From positions 1 to 64,000 of the forward strand of contig CBDEFY010000007.1 in assembly GCA_965237595.1 (NCBI GenBank): a stretch of DNA of 64,000 nt, read 5' to 3'. Position 1 is the first letter of the stretch. Each line of letters begins with the position of its first letter. The position numbers and the translations under genes are program-made. Positions 47,197 through 55,643 of the stretch are shown piece by piece. The stretch comes from UBA9611 sp965237595. Its GTDB lineage: Bacteria > Chloroflexota > Dehalococcoidia > Lucifugimonadales > UBA3495. A model generated the notes under the pieces. The model saw only the letters and a program-made list of their open reading frames with translations, was not told where the DNA came from and did no database searches.

Positions 47197-47503
47197 TGGC
47201 TTTAAGTGTTCAGACCTTAGTCCGATTGTGGTCCTTGTTTGAAGCTATTCCTCTGGTCGGGCACGGATTATATAGAACGTTTGTACGACATAACAACAAC
47301 CGCAGGTCACTATCCTTGAACTTTGATTAAACAAAGTCTAAAAGTGCGAATCTAGGGTATTTATCCCGGTCGGTATGACGCCCGTCCCATAACATCTGAA
47401 CCCCCGACTTTGACAGCAAGAACCGGATAGAACAGCTCAAGGGATTGGGGTATTCTGGTGACGTCAGAGAAACTTGAATCATCGAACCGGACAAGGAACA
47501 CCC
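47197..47503. other. Divergent promoter region imuB/ada
   Basis: A 307-bp region with the promoter and possible LexA site of imuB on the minus strand (47267-47296) and the ada promoter on the plus strand. AAAGTGCGA near 47341 resembles an Ada box (AAAGCGCA) but only loosely. Confidence 0.5.
47267..47296 (-). promoter_or_regulatory. Promoter and LexA-like box of the imuB operon
   Basis: On the minus strand a perfect TATAAT (47267-47272) is preceded after 18 bases by TTGTTA. Between them, GAACGTTTGTAC (47275-47286) matches the Gram-positive/actinobacterial SOS consensus GAAC-N4-GTTC except one base, exactly where a repressor would block the polymerase. It lies about 70 bp before the imuB start. 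The LexA specificity of this organism is unknown. Confidence 0.5.
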
Positions 47504-48577
47504 ATGGTCGCTGCTACCGACAAAAACACCGGCCCAGCCGGCAAGATGTGGGAGGCAGTCCAGACCCGGGACTCGAGAGCTGATGGGCGTTTCGTCTACG
47601 CAGTCCGCTCCACCGGAATCTATTGCCGCCCCACCTGCCCCAGCCGCCGGCCCGCGCCTCATCAGGTCGCTTTCTTCCCCCGAGCCGTCGATGCCGAGGC
47701 CGCAGGTTTCAGGGCCTGTAAACGCTGCCTGCCGGACCAGGATTCTCCCAGCGCCGTTCTGGTCCGCCGGGTCTGCAAATATATACAAGAATGTTCGGAG
47801 AACTCGGACTCATTACCCACTCTTTCCGAATTGGGCCGGGCAGTTGGGAGCAGTCCCTCGCACCTGCAACGGGTGTTCAAAGAAGCCACCGGAGTCACGC
47901 CGCGCCAGTATGCGTCGGCCTGGCGGTTGGACCGGTTCAAGGTCATGATCAAAGACGGCCAGGACATCTCGACTGCGCTGTACGAGGCGGGGTTCGGTTC
48001 GCCCAGCAGGCTGTACCAGACTTCGGCTGAGCAGATGGGAATGAGCCCGGGCGCATATCGTAAAGGAGGAAGGGGCATGAATATCTATCACACGGTGGTG
48101 GCATGCCCCATGGGGCGGTTGTTGGTGGCGGCCACCGATAAGGGCGTTTGCTCGGTGAAACTGGGCAGCTCCGACCCGGCGCTGGAAGAACACCTCCTGG
48201 CCGAGTTTCCGTCGGCCAATCACCAACAAGACGGGGGGCATCTGGCGATCTGGGCCGCAGAGATACTGTCCTACCTGGACGGGGAAAAGACCGGCCTGGA
48301 CCTGCCTTTGGACATCCAAGCGACGGCCTTCCAACAGCAGGTGTGGCGGATGCTCCGGACGATCCCCTACGGCGAGACCCGCACCTACCAACAGGTCGCT
48401 CAAACACTGGGAAAGGACAGTTCTTCCCGGGCGGTCGGCACGGCCTGCGGGTCCAATCCGGTGGCGTTGGTCATCCCCTGCCACCGGGTGTTGCGCAAGG
48501 ACGGCGGCTTGGGCGGCTACCGCTGGGGGCTGGAGCGCAAAAAGTCGTTGTTGGATATGGAGCAGGCCGCGGATTAA
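47504..48577 (+). CDS. ada: Ada: methyl-sensing regulator / O6-methylguanine-DNA methyltransferase
   Basis: The 357-residue protein has all Ada parts. An N-terminal zinc domain (VYAVRSTGIYCRPTCPSRRP to GFRACKRCLP) carries four Cys that take methyl groups from phosphotriesters. An AraC-type DNA-binding domain follows (LGRAVGSSPSHLQRVFKEAT; AGFGSPSRLYQ). The methyltransferase domain has PYGETRTYQQVA and the active-site motif VALVIPCHRVL. It repairs O6-methylguanine and activates its own regulon. The ATG at 47504 follows AAGGA; a TTG at 47474 is less likely. It is divergent from imuB, forming a DNA-damage island. Confidence 0.93.
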   Translation: MVAATDKNTGPAGKMWEAVQTRDSRADGRFVYAVRSTGIYCRPTCPSRRPAPHQVAFFPRAVDAEAAGFRACKRCLPDQDSPSAVLVRRVCKYIQECSENSDSLPTLSELGRAVGSSPSHLQRVFKEATGVTPRQYASAWRLDRFKVMIKDGQDISTALYEAGFGSPSRLYQTSAEQMGMSPGAYRKGGRGMNIYHTVVACPMGRLLVAATDKGVCSVKLGSSDPALEEHLLAEFPSANHQQDGGHLAIWAAEILSYLDGEKTGLDLPLDIQATAFQQQVWRMLRTIPYGETRTYQQVAQTLGKDSSSRAVGTACGSNPVALVIPCHRVLRKDGGLGGYRWGLERKKSLLDMEQAAD

Positions 48578-48663
48578 CTTGGCCGGAGAGCCCTTGGCAA
48601 GGAATCAACGTATAATCTACTTGGCCAGACCGCACAATAGGCGCCTGAAGGGGCCCGGTAGAT

Positions 48664-50031
48664 TTGCCAAGTTCCATCTTCAAATATTTCTTCTCACAGA
48701 TAACGGTCCGGCGGGTGGTCATTCCCGCCCTGGCTGCTGTCTTTCTTGCCCTGGCTGCTGCATTTCTCTACGCATATACATTTATGACTGTTACCTACGT
48801 GTGGGCGGCCGGCGGGACCATCGAAGTTGTGGAGACCGGTGAGGAAGTCGAATTTCCCGGCACCGTGGACCTGTCGGTAACTGCCGAAGGAGACACCGAC
48901 ATTGTGGAGGTGCGGCTCTTCTTCCGCACCGTTGGCAGCCGGGTCTGGGCCTACGCCTACCCGGACTTTGTGCCCGCCAACCGGATTACCGCCAGCCTCA
49001 ATCTCACGGGGACGGTCTCGACCTACCTGCCGCCGGGCACCGAAGTTGAGTACTACTACGAGATCACAGATTCCCAGGGCAACGTGCTGCGCACCGAACC
49101 CACCGTGGTGGAGTACGAAGACACCCGGTTCGACTGGGAAGAGATCAAGGTCGGACCCCTGACTCTGCTGTACTACGACCAATCGGACTCCCGGGTTAGA
49201 GCGGTAGCCCGAAGCTTGGAATCGGACTTGGAGCGCCTGCAAGAACTATTGCAGCTTGAGCCAGTCCGCGAGATCAAGGGAGTGATTTACAGCAGGCCCT
49301 CGGACACCTTGGCGGCCTTCCCCCAACAGAGCCGCACCACCACCGAACAACAAATCTTCCAGGGGTTCGCCTTCCCGGAGCGGAGTCTCTTCTTGGGACT
49401 GGGAATGGACCGAGGGCTGATTGTCCATGAGGCTTCTCACTTGTTATTCGGCCAGGCGATGGGCGACAGCGCCCTGCCGACGCCTGCCTGGCTGGATGAA
49501 GGATTCGCCAGTTACATGGACCCATCATCCAGGATTTTCAGCGGAACGAGCCTTAGCTCCCGCTCAATCCATCTCCGAGCCATGTCCACCCTGACTGGCA
49601 CACCCCACGCCATCGGCACTTTCTATCAAAAATCGCTGAGTGTTGTGGCGTTCCTGATTGACGAGTTCGGCGAGGCAAAATTCCAGCGGTTAGTGGCCCA
49701 ATTGGGACGAGGCAACACCGTCGATGCTTCGCTGATAAATGTTTACGGCTTCAACATCGACGGACTGGACGCGCGATGGGCTGGCGAAGCACCTGGAGCG
49801 CCTGCTCCCGCCCCATCGGCCCCGGGCTCCAGAGACCCATCCCCCATCTTGTTCTTCAATAGCTGGCTACTGGGCGGTTTGGTGCTGGTGGTTTTTGCGG
49901 CGGTGTCCATACAATTCGTTTGGTCCAAGCTCAGGCCGGCCCGCGGCCCTGAAGGAGGCCGATTTGAGAACCCGGACCTTTGGGATAACGACCTTGACGA
50001 CGGCGACGGCGACGGGGCCCATTTCCGCTAG
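48664..50031 (+). CDS. Membrane-anchored metallopeptidase (peptidase MA family)
   Basis: The 455-residue protein has an N-terminal membrane segment (VVIPALAAVFLALAAAFLYA), a beta-rich extracellular domain (about 50-160), and a peptidase MA-type domain with the zinc motif IVHEASHLLF near residue 255 and the third ligand in AWLDEGFASYM. A second membrane segment (about 395-420, LLGGLVLVVFAAVSIQFVW) and an acidic cytoplasmic tail (NDLDDGDGDG) follow. It is therefore probably an envelope zinc peptidase with its catalytic domain outside. Start is TTG at 48664 with GGGG ahead; homology does not fix it. Confidence 0.8.
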   Translation: MPSSIFKYFFSQITVRRVVIPALAAVFLALAAAFLYAYTFMTVTYVWAAGGTIEVVETGEEVEFPGTVDLSVTAEGDTDIVEVRLFFRTVGSRVWAYAYPDFVPANRITASLNLTGTVSTYLPPGTEVEYYYEITDSQGNVLRTEPTVVEYEDTRFDWEEIKVGPLTLLYYDQSDSRVRAVARSLESDLERLQELLQLEPVREIKGVIYSRPSDTLAAFPQQSRTTTEQQIFQGFAFPERSLFLGLGMDRGLIVHEASHLLFGQAMGDSALPTPAWLDEGFASYMDPSSRIFSGTSLSSRSIHLRAMSTLTGTPHAIGTFYQKSLSVVAFLIDEFGEAKFQRLVAQLGRGNTVDASLINVYGFNIDGLDARWAGEAPGAPAPAPSAPGSRDPSPILFFNSWLLGGLVLVVFAAVSIQFVWSKLRPARGPEGGRFENPDLWDNDLDDGDGDGAHFR

Positions 50032-50236
50032 GCGTGGCGCCCACGCATCGGCAGCCAACCTTCACCCGGCCCTCGCTTTCTGGTATGCTCAGTCCTCAAT
50101 CACGATTAGGCGTGATCCATAACTAGACCCTACACTACAAAGCACTAGTCTTGGGGCGCCAGGCCCAGGCGTGGACTGTTATTAAATCCTTCTTTTCCAA
50201 ACCCAAGTCCGGCCTGAGCCCAGGTCTAGAGGAGCC

Positions 50237-51388
50237 ATGTTCGAGCGGGTCGCCATAGTCGGAGCCGGTTACACCCCCTTCCGCTCAATCTCTCCCGAGG
50301 TTTCCTACCGGGAGTTGATTTTCGAGGCCGCAGTCAAGGCCTATAACGACGCCGGCGTCAGCCCCAACGACATCAGCACCTTCGTCTCCATCACCGAGGA
50401 CTACATCGAGGGCACGGCCATCGCCGATGAATACGTTCCTGACCAACTGGGAGCGGTGCTGAAGCCGGTCCAAACCGTGACCGCCGACGGTATCACAGGT
50501 ATCGCCTCTCTGGTGATGCAGCTTCAGACCGAGCAGCTTGACCTGGCGGTGATTGAAGGGCACAGCAAGGCGTCCAACATCGACTATCCGGCCCACATCG
50601 ACGCCTTCGCCTTGGACCCCATTTACGCCAGACCCCTGGGGTTCCATCCCCATTACGTCGCCGGGATGGAGATGCGAGCCTTTCTTGACGAGACCGGCAA
50701 TACCGAACGGCATGCCGCCATGGTGGCGGCGTTGAACCGCCACAACGCCCTCTCCAACCCGCTGGCCGCCTATCCGGCGGACCTGACCGCGGACGACATC
50801 CTGGATTCGCGCCCCGAGGCCGAGCCCTTGAAACGCGGCGACATCGCCAGCCTGGCCGACGGGGCAATCGTGTTTGTGCTGGCCAGGGAGTCCATGCTGT
50901 CCCGCATCGGTGGAGAGCCGGTGTTCATCAACGGCATCGGTTGGAGCCAGGACACGCCCAACATTGAAGAGCGGGAACCGCACCGGGCCAGATACATCGA
51001 GCAGGCGGCGGAGCGGGCCTACCGGATGGCGGGCATCGGCAGCCCGGTTTCGGAGATTGACTTCGCCGAGGTCGACGACACCTTCTCCTACAAAGAACTG
51101 CAGCACTTGGAGGCTCTTGGGTTGGCCGGTCCCGGCGAGTCGGGCAAGCTTCTGGAAGAGGGGCTGTTCACGCCCACCGGCGACCTGCCGGTAAACGCAT
51201 CCGGGGGCAACCTGGGCTGTGGCCACACCTACGATATGTCGGGGTTGCGCAGCGTGTTGGAAGTTGTGCTGCAGTTGCGCGGTAAGGCGGGAGAGCGTCA
51301 ACTTTCGGATGTCAGGGTCGGCCTGGCGCAATCATGGCGCGGCCTACCAACCGCCACCGGCGGAGTGGCTGTCCTGGGGACCGAGTGA
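50237..51388 (+). CDS. Thiolase-like protein without nucleophilic Cys (Ltp2-like)
   Basis: The 383-residue thiolase-fold protein starts FERVAIVGAGYTPFRSISPE and has the late motif NASGGNLGCGHTYDMSGLRS. At the place of the nucleophilic Cys it has VTADGITGIASLVMQ, so it cannot act as a classical thiolase. Cys-less thiolase-like proteins that pair with DUF35 proteins include the steroid side-chain aldolases (Ltp2-ChsH2). Two DUF35 genes lie downstream (53359, 54417). I infer an acyl-CoA aldolase-type or related role. It leads the cluster 50237-54887. Confidence 0.8.
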   Translation: MFERVAIVGAGYTPFRSISPEVSYRELIFEAAVKAYNDAGVSPNDISTFVSITEDYIEGTAIADEYVPDQLGAVLKPVQTVTADGITGIASLVMQLQTEQLDLAVIEGHSKASNIDYPAHIDAFALDPIYARPLGFHPHYVAGMEMRAFLDETGNTERHAAMVAALNRHNALSNPLAAYPADLTADDILDSRPEAEPLKRGDIASLADGAIVFVLARESMLSRIGGEPVFINGIGWSQDTPNIEEREPHRARYIEQAAERAYRMAGIGSPVSEIDFAEVDDTFSYKELQHLEALGLAGPGESGKLLEEGLFTPTGDLPVNASGGNLGCGHTYDMSGLRSVLEVVLQLRGKAGERQLSDVRVGLAQSWRGLPTATGGVAVLGTE

Positions 51389-51433
51389 AGATCGTGAATC
51401 AATTGATTGTCCAAAGTGGGTGCCGAACGATAG

Positions 51434-51500
51434 ATGCCCTACAAGAATAAAGTAGCCGTGCTGGAGGCCGGGCTGACGAAGTTCATTCGCCGGGCCTTGG
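51434..51500 (+). repeat. Duplicated 5' end of the downstream thiolase-like gene
   Basis: These 67 bp repeat 52178-52244 with three mismatches. They include the start codon and read MPYKNKVAVLEAGLTKFIRR before the frame runs into unrelated sequence. The two repeats bracket the DUF5678-retropepsin pair, so this is a vestigial gene start left outside an inserted cassette. Confidence 0.9.
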
Positions 51501-51525
51501 GACTTCCAAGGAGGTTCAAGTAGCC

Positions 51526-51762
51526 ATGCCTGCCAACGACGCGTCCGAACTAGACGGGGCGATAAAGTGGTACCGGGCTCATGCGGAAAGTGTGGACCGG
51601 TACTTCGGAGAATGGGTCGCCATCGGACCCACGGGAGTGGTCGCTCATAGTACCGACTTGAAAGAGGTTTCGGTCCAAGCGAAGAAGAAGGGATTCGCCC
51701 GCCCTCTGTTACACAAAGTACCTCCCAAAGGTATATTGGCCCTATGGAGGGAGTGTGCCTAG
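51526..51762 (+). CDS. DUF5678-like small protein
   Basis: The 78-residue protein contains YFGEWVAIGPTGVVAHSTDL, KEVSVQAKKKGFARPLLHKV and PPKG: the DUF5678 pattern (xGxWVA, VVAHxxDLKEV, xLHKVP). The role of the family is unknown. CAAGGAGG lies before the ATG. Its stop overlaps the start of the retropepsin-like gene by eight bases, so the two are coupled. The pair is flanked by a 67-bp direct repeat. Confidence 0.75.
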   Translation: MPANDASELDGAIKWYRAHAESVDRYFGEWVAIGPTGVVAHSTDLKEVSVQAKKKGFARPLLHKVPPKGILALWRECA

Positions 51763-52157
51763 GCTTCCGGAACCGACTGCGTTGTCGTTCGAATATTCGG
51801 TCGAATACTCCGATCTCCCGATTGTACCCGTAATCTTCAGTCGGGAAGGCAGCTACCAGGTATCCCTGCTCTGTCTCATCGATTCTGGGGCGTCCGGTAT
51901 CTTGCTTCCGTCAGAACTCGCTGCCCAACTAGGAATTTCACTTGAAGATCCCTCAGTAACCATAATTAGGTGTCGCTGGGTCAGCCCAAGGATGGTCTCA
52001 TCCGCTTACTGCGACGTTGCGCGAAATGGACGGTTTTTCCTTCGTCGCTGAAGCTGTGTTTGTGCCGGATCTTCCGGTTGCACCACTTGGCCGCAGCCCT
52101 GCCTTCAATTTGTTGGACGTCGCGTTTCAACACAGACATTCACGGGTTTATTTTTAA
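51755..52157 (+). pseudogene. Retropepsin-like aspartic protease, one frameshift
   Basis: The GTG start follows GGAGGGA. The first frame gives FEYSVEYSDLPIVPVIFS and the active-site strand SLLCLIDSGASGILLPSELA (Asp-Ser-Gly). After a one-base shift near 51955-51970 it continues GVAGSAQGWSHPLTATLREM, FVAEAVFVPDLPVAPLGRSP, LLDVAFQHRHSRVYF and stops at 52157. Restored length is about 134 residues, normal for single-domain bacterial retropepsin-like proteins that work as dimers. The shift could be genuine or a sequencing indel. Confidence 0.7.
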
Positions 52158-52177
52158 ACGGTCGATACGGAGACCTG

Positions 52178-53356
52178 ATGCCCTACAAGAATAAAGTAGC
52201 CGTGCTGGGGGCCGGGCTGACCAAGTTCATGCGCCGGGCCTTGGAGACGCCGAAAGAGCTGGCCTTCGAGGCCGCCAAGACCGCCCTGGAAGACGCGGGG
52301 ATGACCATCGATGACATCGACTGCGTCGTTTCAGTGACGGCGCCCGAGGCCTTTGACGGCGTCCACATGAACGGACAGTACTTTGCCGACGGCGCCGGCG
52401 CCTGGGGCAAACCCTATATGCGCACCTATGTGGGCGGCGGCTCAGGTGTGTTCGGTCTGGTGACCGGTTGGTACCACATCGCCAGCGACCAATTCGACAC
52501 CTGTCTGGTGGTGGCCGAGGAGAAGATGTCACCGGCGTTGCCTCATCCCCAGGGAGCCTTCAACGCCATCTACGACCAGTTCACCGAGCGGCCTCTGGGG
52601 GTGAACCTGCTTTGGATCTTCTCTTTGGAGATGAACCGCTACATGCAGACCTACGGCGTGCCCATGGAGACCTTCGCCAAGGTCGCACAGAAGAACAAGC
52701 GCAACGGCATGGACCACCCATCGGCCCAATTGGGTGTGGCCGGCGACTTTGAGATTGAAGACATCATGGCCTCCGAGATTATGTCCTGGCCTGTGCAGCG
52801 GCTGATGGTCTCGCCAATCAGCGACGGCGGCGGCGCGATGGTCCTGGCATCGGAGCGGTTCGCCCGGCGCATGAGCAAACCCCCGGTCTGGATCGAGGGA
52901 GTGGGCTGGAACCTGGACACCTCGTTCTGGACCAACCGCGATTTGTACTATCCCCGCTACGTGGAGAAAGCGGCCCGCATGGCCTACGAGATGGCAGGCA
53001 TCAGCAACCCCAAGCGAGACATCCACGTGGCCGAGCCCTACGACCCCTTCGCCTACAAAGAATTGCACCACCTGGAAGGCCTGATGCTGGCCGACAAGGG
53101 CGAGGCGCCCAAACTGATGGAGGAGGGGTTCTGGGATCGGGACACGGAGCACGGCATACCGGCCAGTCCTTCGGGCGGACTGCTGGGCGTTGGCAATCCC
53201 ATCGCCGCAGCGGGGATGATGAAGTGCGCCGAGATCTACTGGCAATTGCAGGGCGAGGCAGGGCCGCGGCAAGTGAAACGGGAAGTGCGGCGCGGCGTAG
53301 CCCAAGCCTGGGGCGACCTGATGCAGGTCGGGACCGTCGTAGTGATGGGGAAATAG
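52178..53356 (+). CDS. Thiolase-like protein without nucleophilic Cys (Ltp2-like)
   Basis: The 392-residue thiolase-fold protein (MPYKNKVAVLGAGLTKFMRR) has the mid motif VVSVTAPEAFDG, YVGGGSGVFGLVTGWYHIAS where the Cys-containing loop should be, and SPSGGLLGVGNPIAAAGMMK where thiolases have their GGxxxxGHPxGxxG motif (His replaced by Asn). Both catalytic features are therefore missing. It is followed after two bases by a DUF35 gene, and the two probably form a complex as in Ltp2-ChsH2 aldolases. Its first 67 bp are duplicated at 51434. Confidence 0.82.
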   Translation: MPYKNKVAVLGAGLTKFMRRALETPKELAFEAAKTALEDAGMTIDDIDCVVSVTAPEAFDGVHMNGQYFADGAGAWGKPYMRTYVGGGSGVFGLVTGWYHIASDQFDTCLVVAEEKMSPALPHPQGAFNAIYDQFTERPLGVNLLWIFSLEMNRYMQTYGVPMETFAKVAQKNKRNGMDHPSAQLGVAGDFEIEDIMASEIMSWPVQRLMVSPISDGGGAMVLASERFARRMSKPPVWIEGVGWNLDTSFWTNRDLYYPRYVEKAARMAYEMAGISNPKRDIHVAEPYDPFAYKELHHLEGLMLADKGEAPKLMEEGFWDRDTEHGIPASPSGGLLGVGNPIAAAGMMKCAEIYWQLQGEAGPRQVKREVRRGVAQAWGDLMQVGTVVVMGK

Positions 53357-53358
53357 TT

Positions 53359-53874
53359 ATGAAGCCATTCAGCGGTACATCTCTAACCGACCATGCTCTC
53401 ACCGCCGGCGAAGTTCTGGTGTCCTTTTGGAACGTCAAGGCCGAGTATCACTGGGACGCGGGCGTGGCCATGGGCCGGTACCTGGAAGGTTTGAAAGCCG
53501 GCAAGATTGTGGGGATCCGCTGCCCCGAATGCCGCCGCACCATGGTCCCGCCCCGGGCCTTCTGCGAGCTGTGTTTCCGGCCGCTGGAAGACTGGGTGGA
53601 GTTGGCCGACACCGGCAGGATCAACACCTTCTCCATATCCATGGTCAATTGGGACGCCTCCAGGCGCAGCACCCCGGAGGTACCCGTGGTGGTGGAGATC
53701 GACGGGGCCAGCCCAGGAATGTGCATCCTGCACAAGATGGGCGGATTGAGCGACGATATCGAGGAGATCAAAGGCCTCCTGAAGATTGGGATGCCGGTTC
53801 AGGCGGTCTGGAAGCCAGCAGACCAGCGGGAAGGGTCGATCACAGACATTGAATACTTCAAGTTGGCCGGTTAG
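53359..53874 (+). CDS. DUF35 OB-fold / zinc-ribbon protein
   Basis: The 171-residue protein has a zinc ribbon (GIRCPECRRTMVPPRAFCEL-CF, about residues 54-76) and a C-terminal OB fold (DTGRINTFSISMVNWD; LLKIGMPVQAVWKP). DUF35 proteins bind thiolase-like partners and bring or shape acyl-CoA substrates. The ATG at 53359 overlaps nothing but lies two bases after the thiolase stop, so they are coupled. The N-terminal 50 residues form an additional helical region. Confidence 0.85.
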   Translation: MKPFSGTSLTDHALTAGEVLVSFWNVKAEYHWDAGVAMGRYLEGLKAGKIVGIRCPECRRTMVPPRAFCELCFRPLEDWVELADTGRINTFSISMVNWDASRRSTPEVPVVVEIDGASPGMCILHKMGGLSDDIEEIKGLLKIGMPVQAVWKPADQREGSITDIEYFKLAG

Positions 53875-53883
53875 GACCAAGTT

Positions 53884-54405
53884 ATGACAATGGACCGAGA
53901 ACAGATATCCATGCTGCAGCAGTTGCTCCGCTCGGCGCACCAAGTGGTGATGGACGCGATTGATGGCGTCACTGAAGAAGAAGCCCGCCAGGTCCCGGCG
54001 CCCGGCGAATGGACGGTGGCCCAGTTGTTGGCCCACATCGCGGAGATACAGTACTTCTGGATGGAAAAGGCGGTCTTGATTACCAAAGAGAACGACCCCA
54101 ACATCACCCGCAGCGATGTTGAGAATGACCGCCGGGCTGCCGCTGTCGCCGACCACGCGGGCGACCCGCTGGATGACCTGATCAAGGACCTGGCGGCAGC
54201 CAATGAATCGGCCATCGCCGCCACCGGGGAGATTGCTCCGGAAGACTTGGCCACCCTGGGCCACAGAGGCGAGAACAACCCCATCACAGTGGAAGGGGTG
54301 ATTCATTTCCTGGCCTCTCATGTCGAAGAGCACGCTCGTCAGATTAGTACATCCCGGCAGCTGATCAATCAGGGCCATGATCAGGACCGTAGAGTGGGGC
54401 GATAG
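53884..54405 (+). CDS. DinB/DfsB-family four-helix protein
   Basis: The 173-residue protein reads EQISMLQQLLRSAHQVVMDA, PAPGEWTVAQLLAHIAEIQY and VIHFLASHVEEHARQI, the DinB (not DNA polymerase IV) four-helix bundle with three His that hold a metal. Members include thiol transferases (bacillithiol, mycothiol) and many unknowns. It lies between two DUF35 genes with very short gaps, so it belongs to the same operon; a thiol-related role in the pathway is possible. Confidence 0.8.
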   Translation: MTMDREQISMLQQLLRSAHQVVMDAIDGVTEEEARQVPAPGEWTVAQLLAHIAEIQYFWMEKAVLITKENDPNITRSDVENDRRAAAVADHAGDPLDDLIKDLAAANESAIAATGEIAPEDLATLGHRGENNPITVEGVIHFLASHVEEHARQISTSRQLINQGHDQDRRVGR

Positions 54406-54416
54406 GAGATCGGTCA

Positions 54417-54887
54417 ATGCTGGATAAGGCAAGTCAGCCAAGAAAAATCAAGCAGGTGGCGGGCACCATCCCCATCTACCACCGCTACACCTTGGGAGTA
54501 GCCGGAGAGCGCTTCTTCAAGGCCATGAGGGACAACCAAGAACTGCTGGCGTCACCCTGTCCCAAGTGCTCCGACTTTCTGCTGCCGCCCAAGATGTACT
54601 GCGAGCGTTGCTTTGAAGAGACGACCGACGACTGGTTGGCCCTCGAGGGGCCCGGCTATGTGCGCAGCTTTACGGTGCTGCACCAGGATTTGGACGAAGA
54701 GCCGTTGGAAACGCCGCTGATTGTCGCGATGGTCTCATGGCCAGAGGCCCGGGGCGGGCTCATCCACCGCCTGGGCGAGGTCGACCCGGACGAGGTCGAG
54801 TTGGGGATGGCGGTGGAGCCGGTCTGGTCCAACGAACGCACCGGCGCAATGTCGGACATCGACCACTTCCGGCCCATCACAGAATGA
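54417..54887 (+). CDS. DUF35 OB-fold / zinc-ribbon protein
   Basis: The 156-residue protein has the zinc ribbon ASPCPKCSDFLLPPKMYCER-C (about residues 42-62) and an OB fold (GPGYVRSFTVLHQDLDEEPL; VELGMAVEPVWSNE). It is the second DUF35 protein in the cluster; together with the one at 53359 it gives one partner for each of the two thiolase-like proteins. It ends the cluster. Confidence 0.85.
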   Translation: MLDKASQPRKIKQVAGTIPIYHRYTLGVAGERFFKAMRDNQELLASPCPKCSDFLLPPKMYCERCFEETTDDWLALEGPGYVRSFTVLHQDLDEEPLETPLIVAMVSWPEARGGLIHRLGEVDPDEVELGMAVEPVWSNERTGAMSDIDHFRPITE

Positions 54888-54944
54888 CGCCGGCAGCCCG
54901 TCTAGACGTGAATTAGCCGGTTGGGCTATGTTATCCTTGCGTAG

Positions 54945-55643
54945 ATGAAACTCAAATTTCTGCTGGTGATAGTGGCGACGGCGCTGCCATTGGCCGCGTG
55001 TGTTCTGGAGACACCCTCACCTCCTCCCGCACCCACCACGGTCCCGGCCCCGACCCAGCCGACCTCAGTTGCGCCTATACCCGGCGGCGGACCGGTCAAG
55101 CAATTCCTGGATATCGGCGGGGTCAGGATTCCCCAGTATTCCAATGTGCCGCCCGTCACCATAGACGTCACCGCCCAATACTCCGCCACCATCAGCACCA
55201 ACCTGGGGACCATGGTAGTCGACCTGTTTGCCGACCAGGCCCCAGTTACGGTGAACAATTTTATCTTTTTGGCAAACGACGGCTTCTACAACGGCGTGAT
55301 TTTCCACCGGGTTATACCCTCATTCATGATTCAGGGCGGAGACCCCACCGGCACCGGTTTCAGGGGACCAGGCTACCAGTTTCAGGACGAATTTGTTGCG
55401 GGGCTAACCTTCGAACAGCCGGGTAGGTTGGCCATGGCCAACTCAGGCCCCGGCACCAACGGCAGCCAATTCTTCGTGACCACGGTGCCCACTACCGGCC
55501 TGGACGGAAGGCATACCATCTTCGGGCAGGTCACCCAGGGACAAGATGTGGCGAACGCCATATCATTGACCCCTACCAACTCGGAGGACCGGCCTTTGAC
55601 TCCGGTGGTGATTCAGCGGATAGAGATCACAAAGAGCCCTTAA
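54945..55643 (+). CDS. Lipoprotein peptidyl-prolyl isomerase, cyclophilin type
   Basis: The 232-residue protein has a lipoprotein signal (MKLKFLLVIVATALPLAAC, lipidated Cys19), a Pro/Thr-rich linker to about residue 60, and a cyclophilin domain: NNFIFLANDGFYNGVIFHRV, IPSFMIQGGDPTGTG, MANSGPGTNGSQFFVTT and GLDGRHTIFGQV. It should catalyse proline isomerisation of proteins outside the membrane. The active-site Arg (FHRV) and the FMIQGGD motif are intact. Confidence 0.92.
   Translation: MKLKFLLVIVATALPLAACVLETPSPPPAPTTVPAPTQPTSVAPIPGGGPVKQFLDIGGVRIPQYSNVPPVTIDVTAQYSATISTNLGTMVVDLFADQAPVTVNNFIFLANDGFYNGVIFHRVIPSFMIQGGDPTGTGFRGPGYQFQDEFVAGLTFEQPGRLAMANSGPGTNGSQFFVTTVPTTGLDGRHTIFGQVTQGQDVANAISLTPTNSEDRPLTPVVIQRIEITKSP

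Noticed and set aside
50285..51331. 348-codon open frame on the minus strand
   Set aside because: It is the shadow of the thiolase-like gene at 50237.
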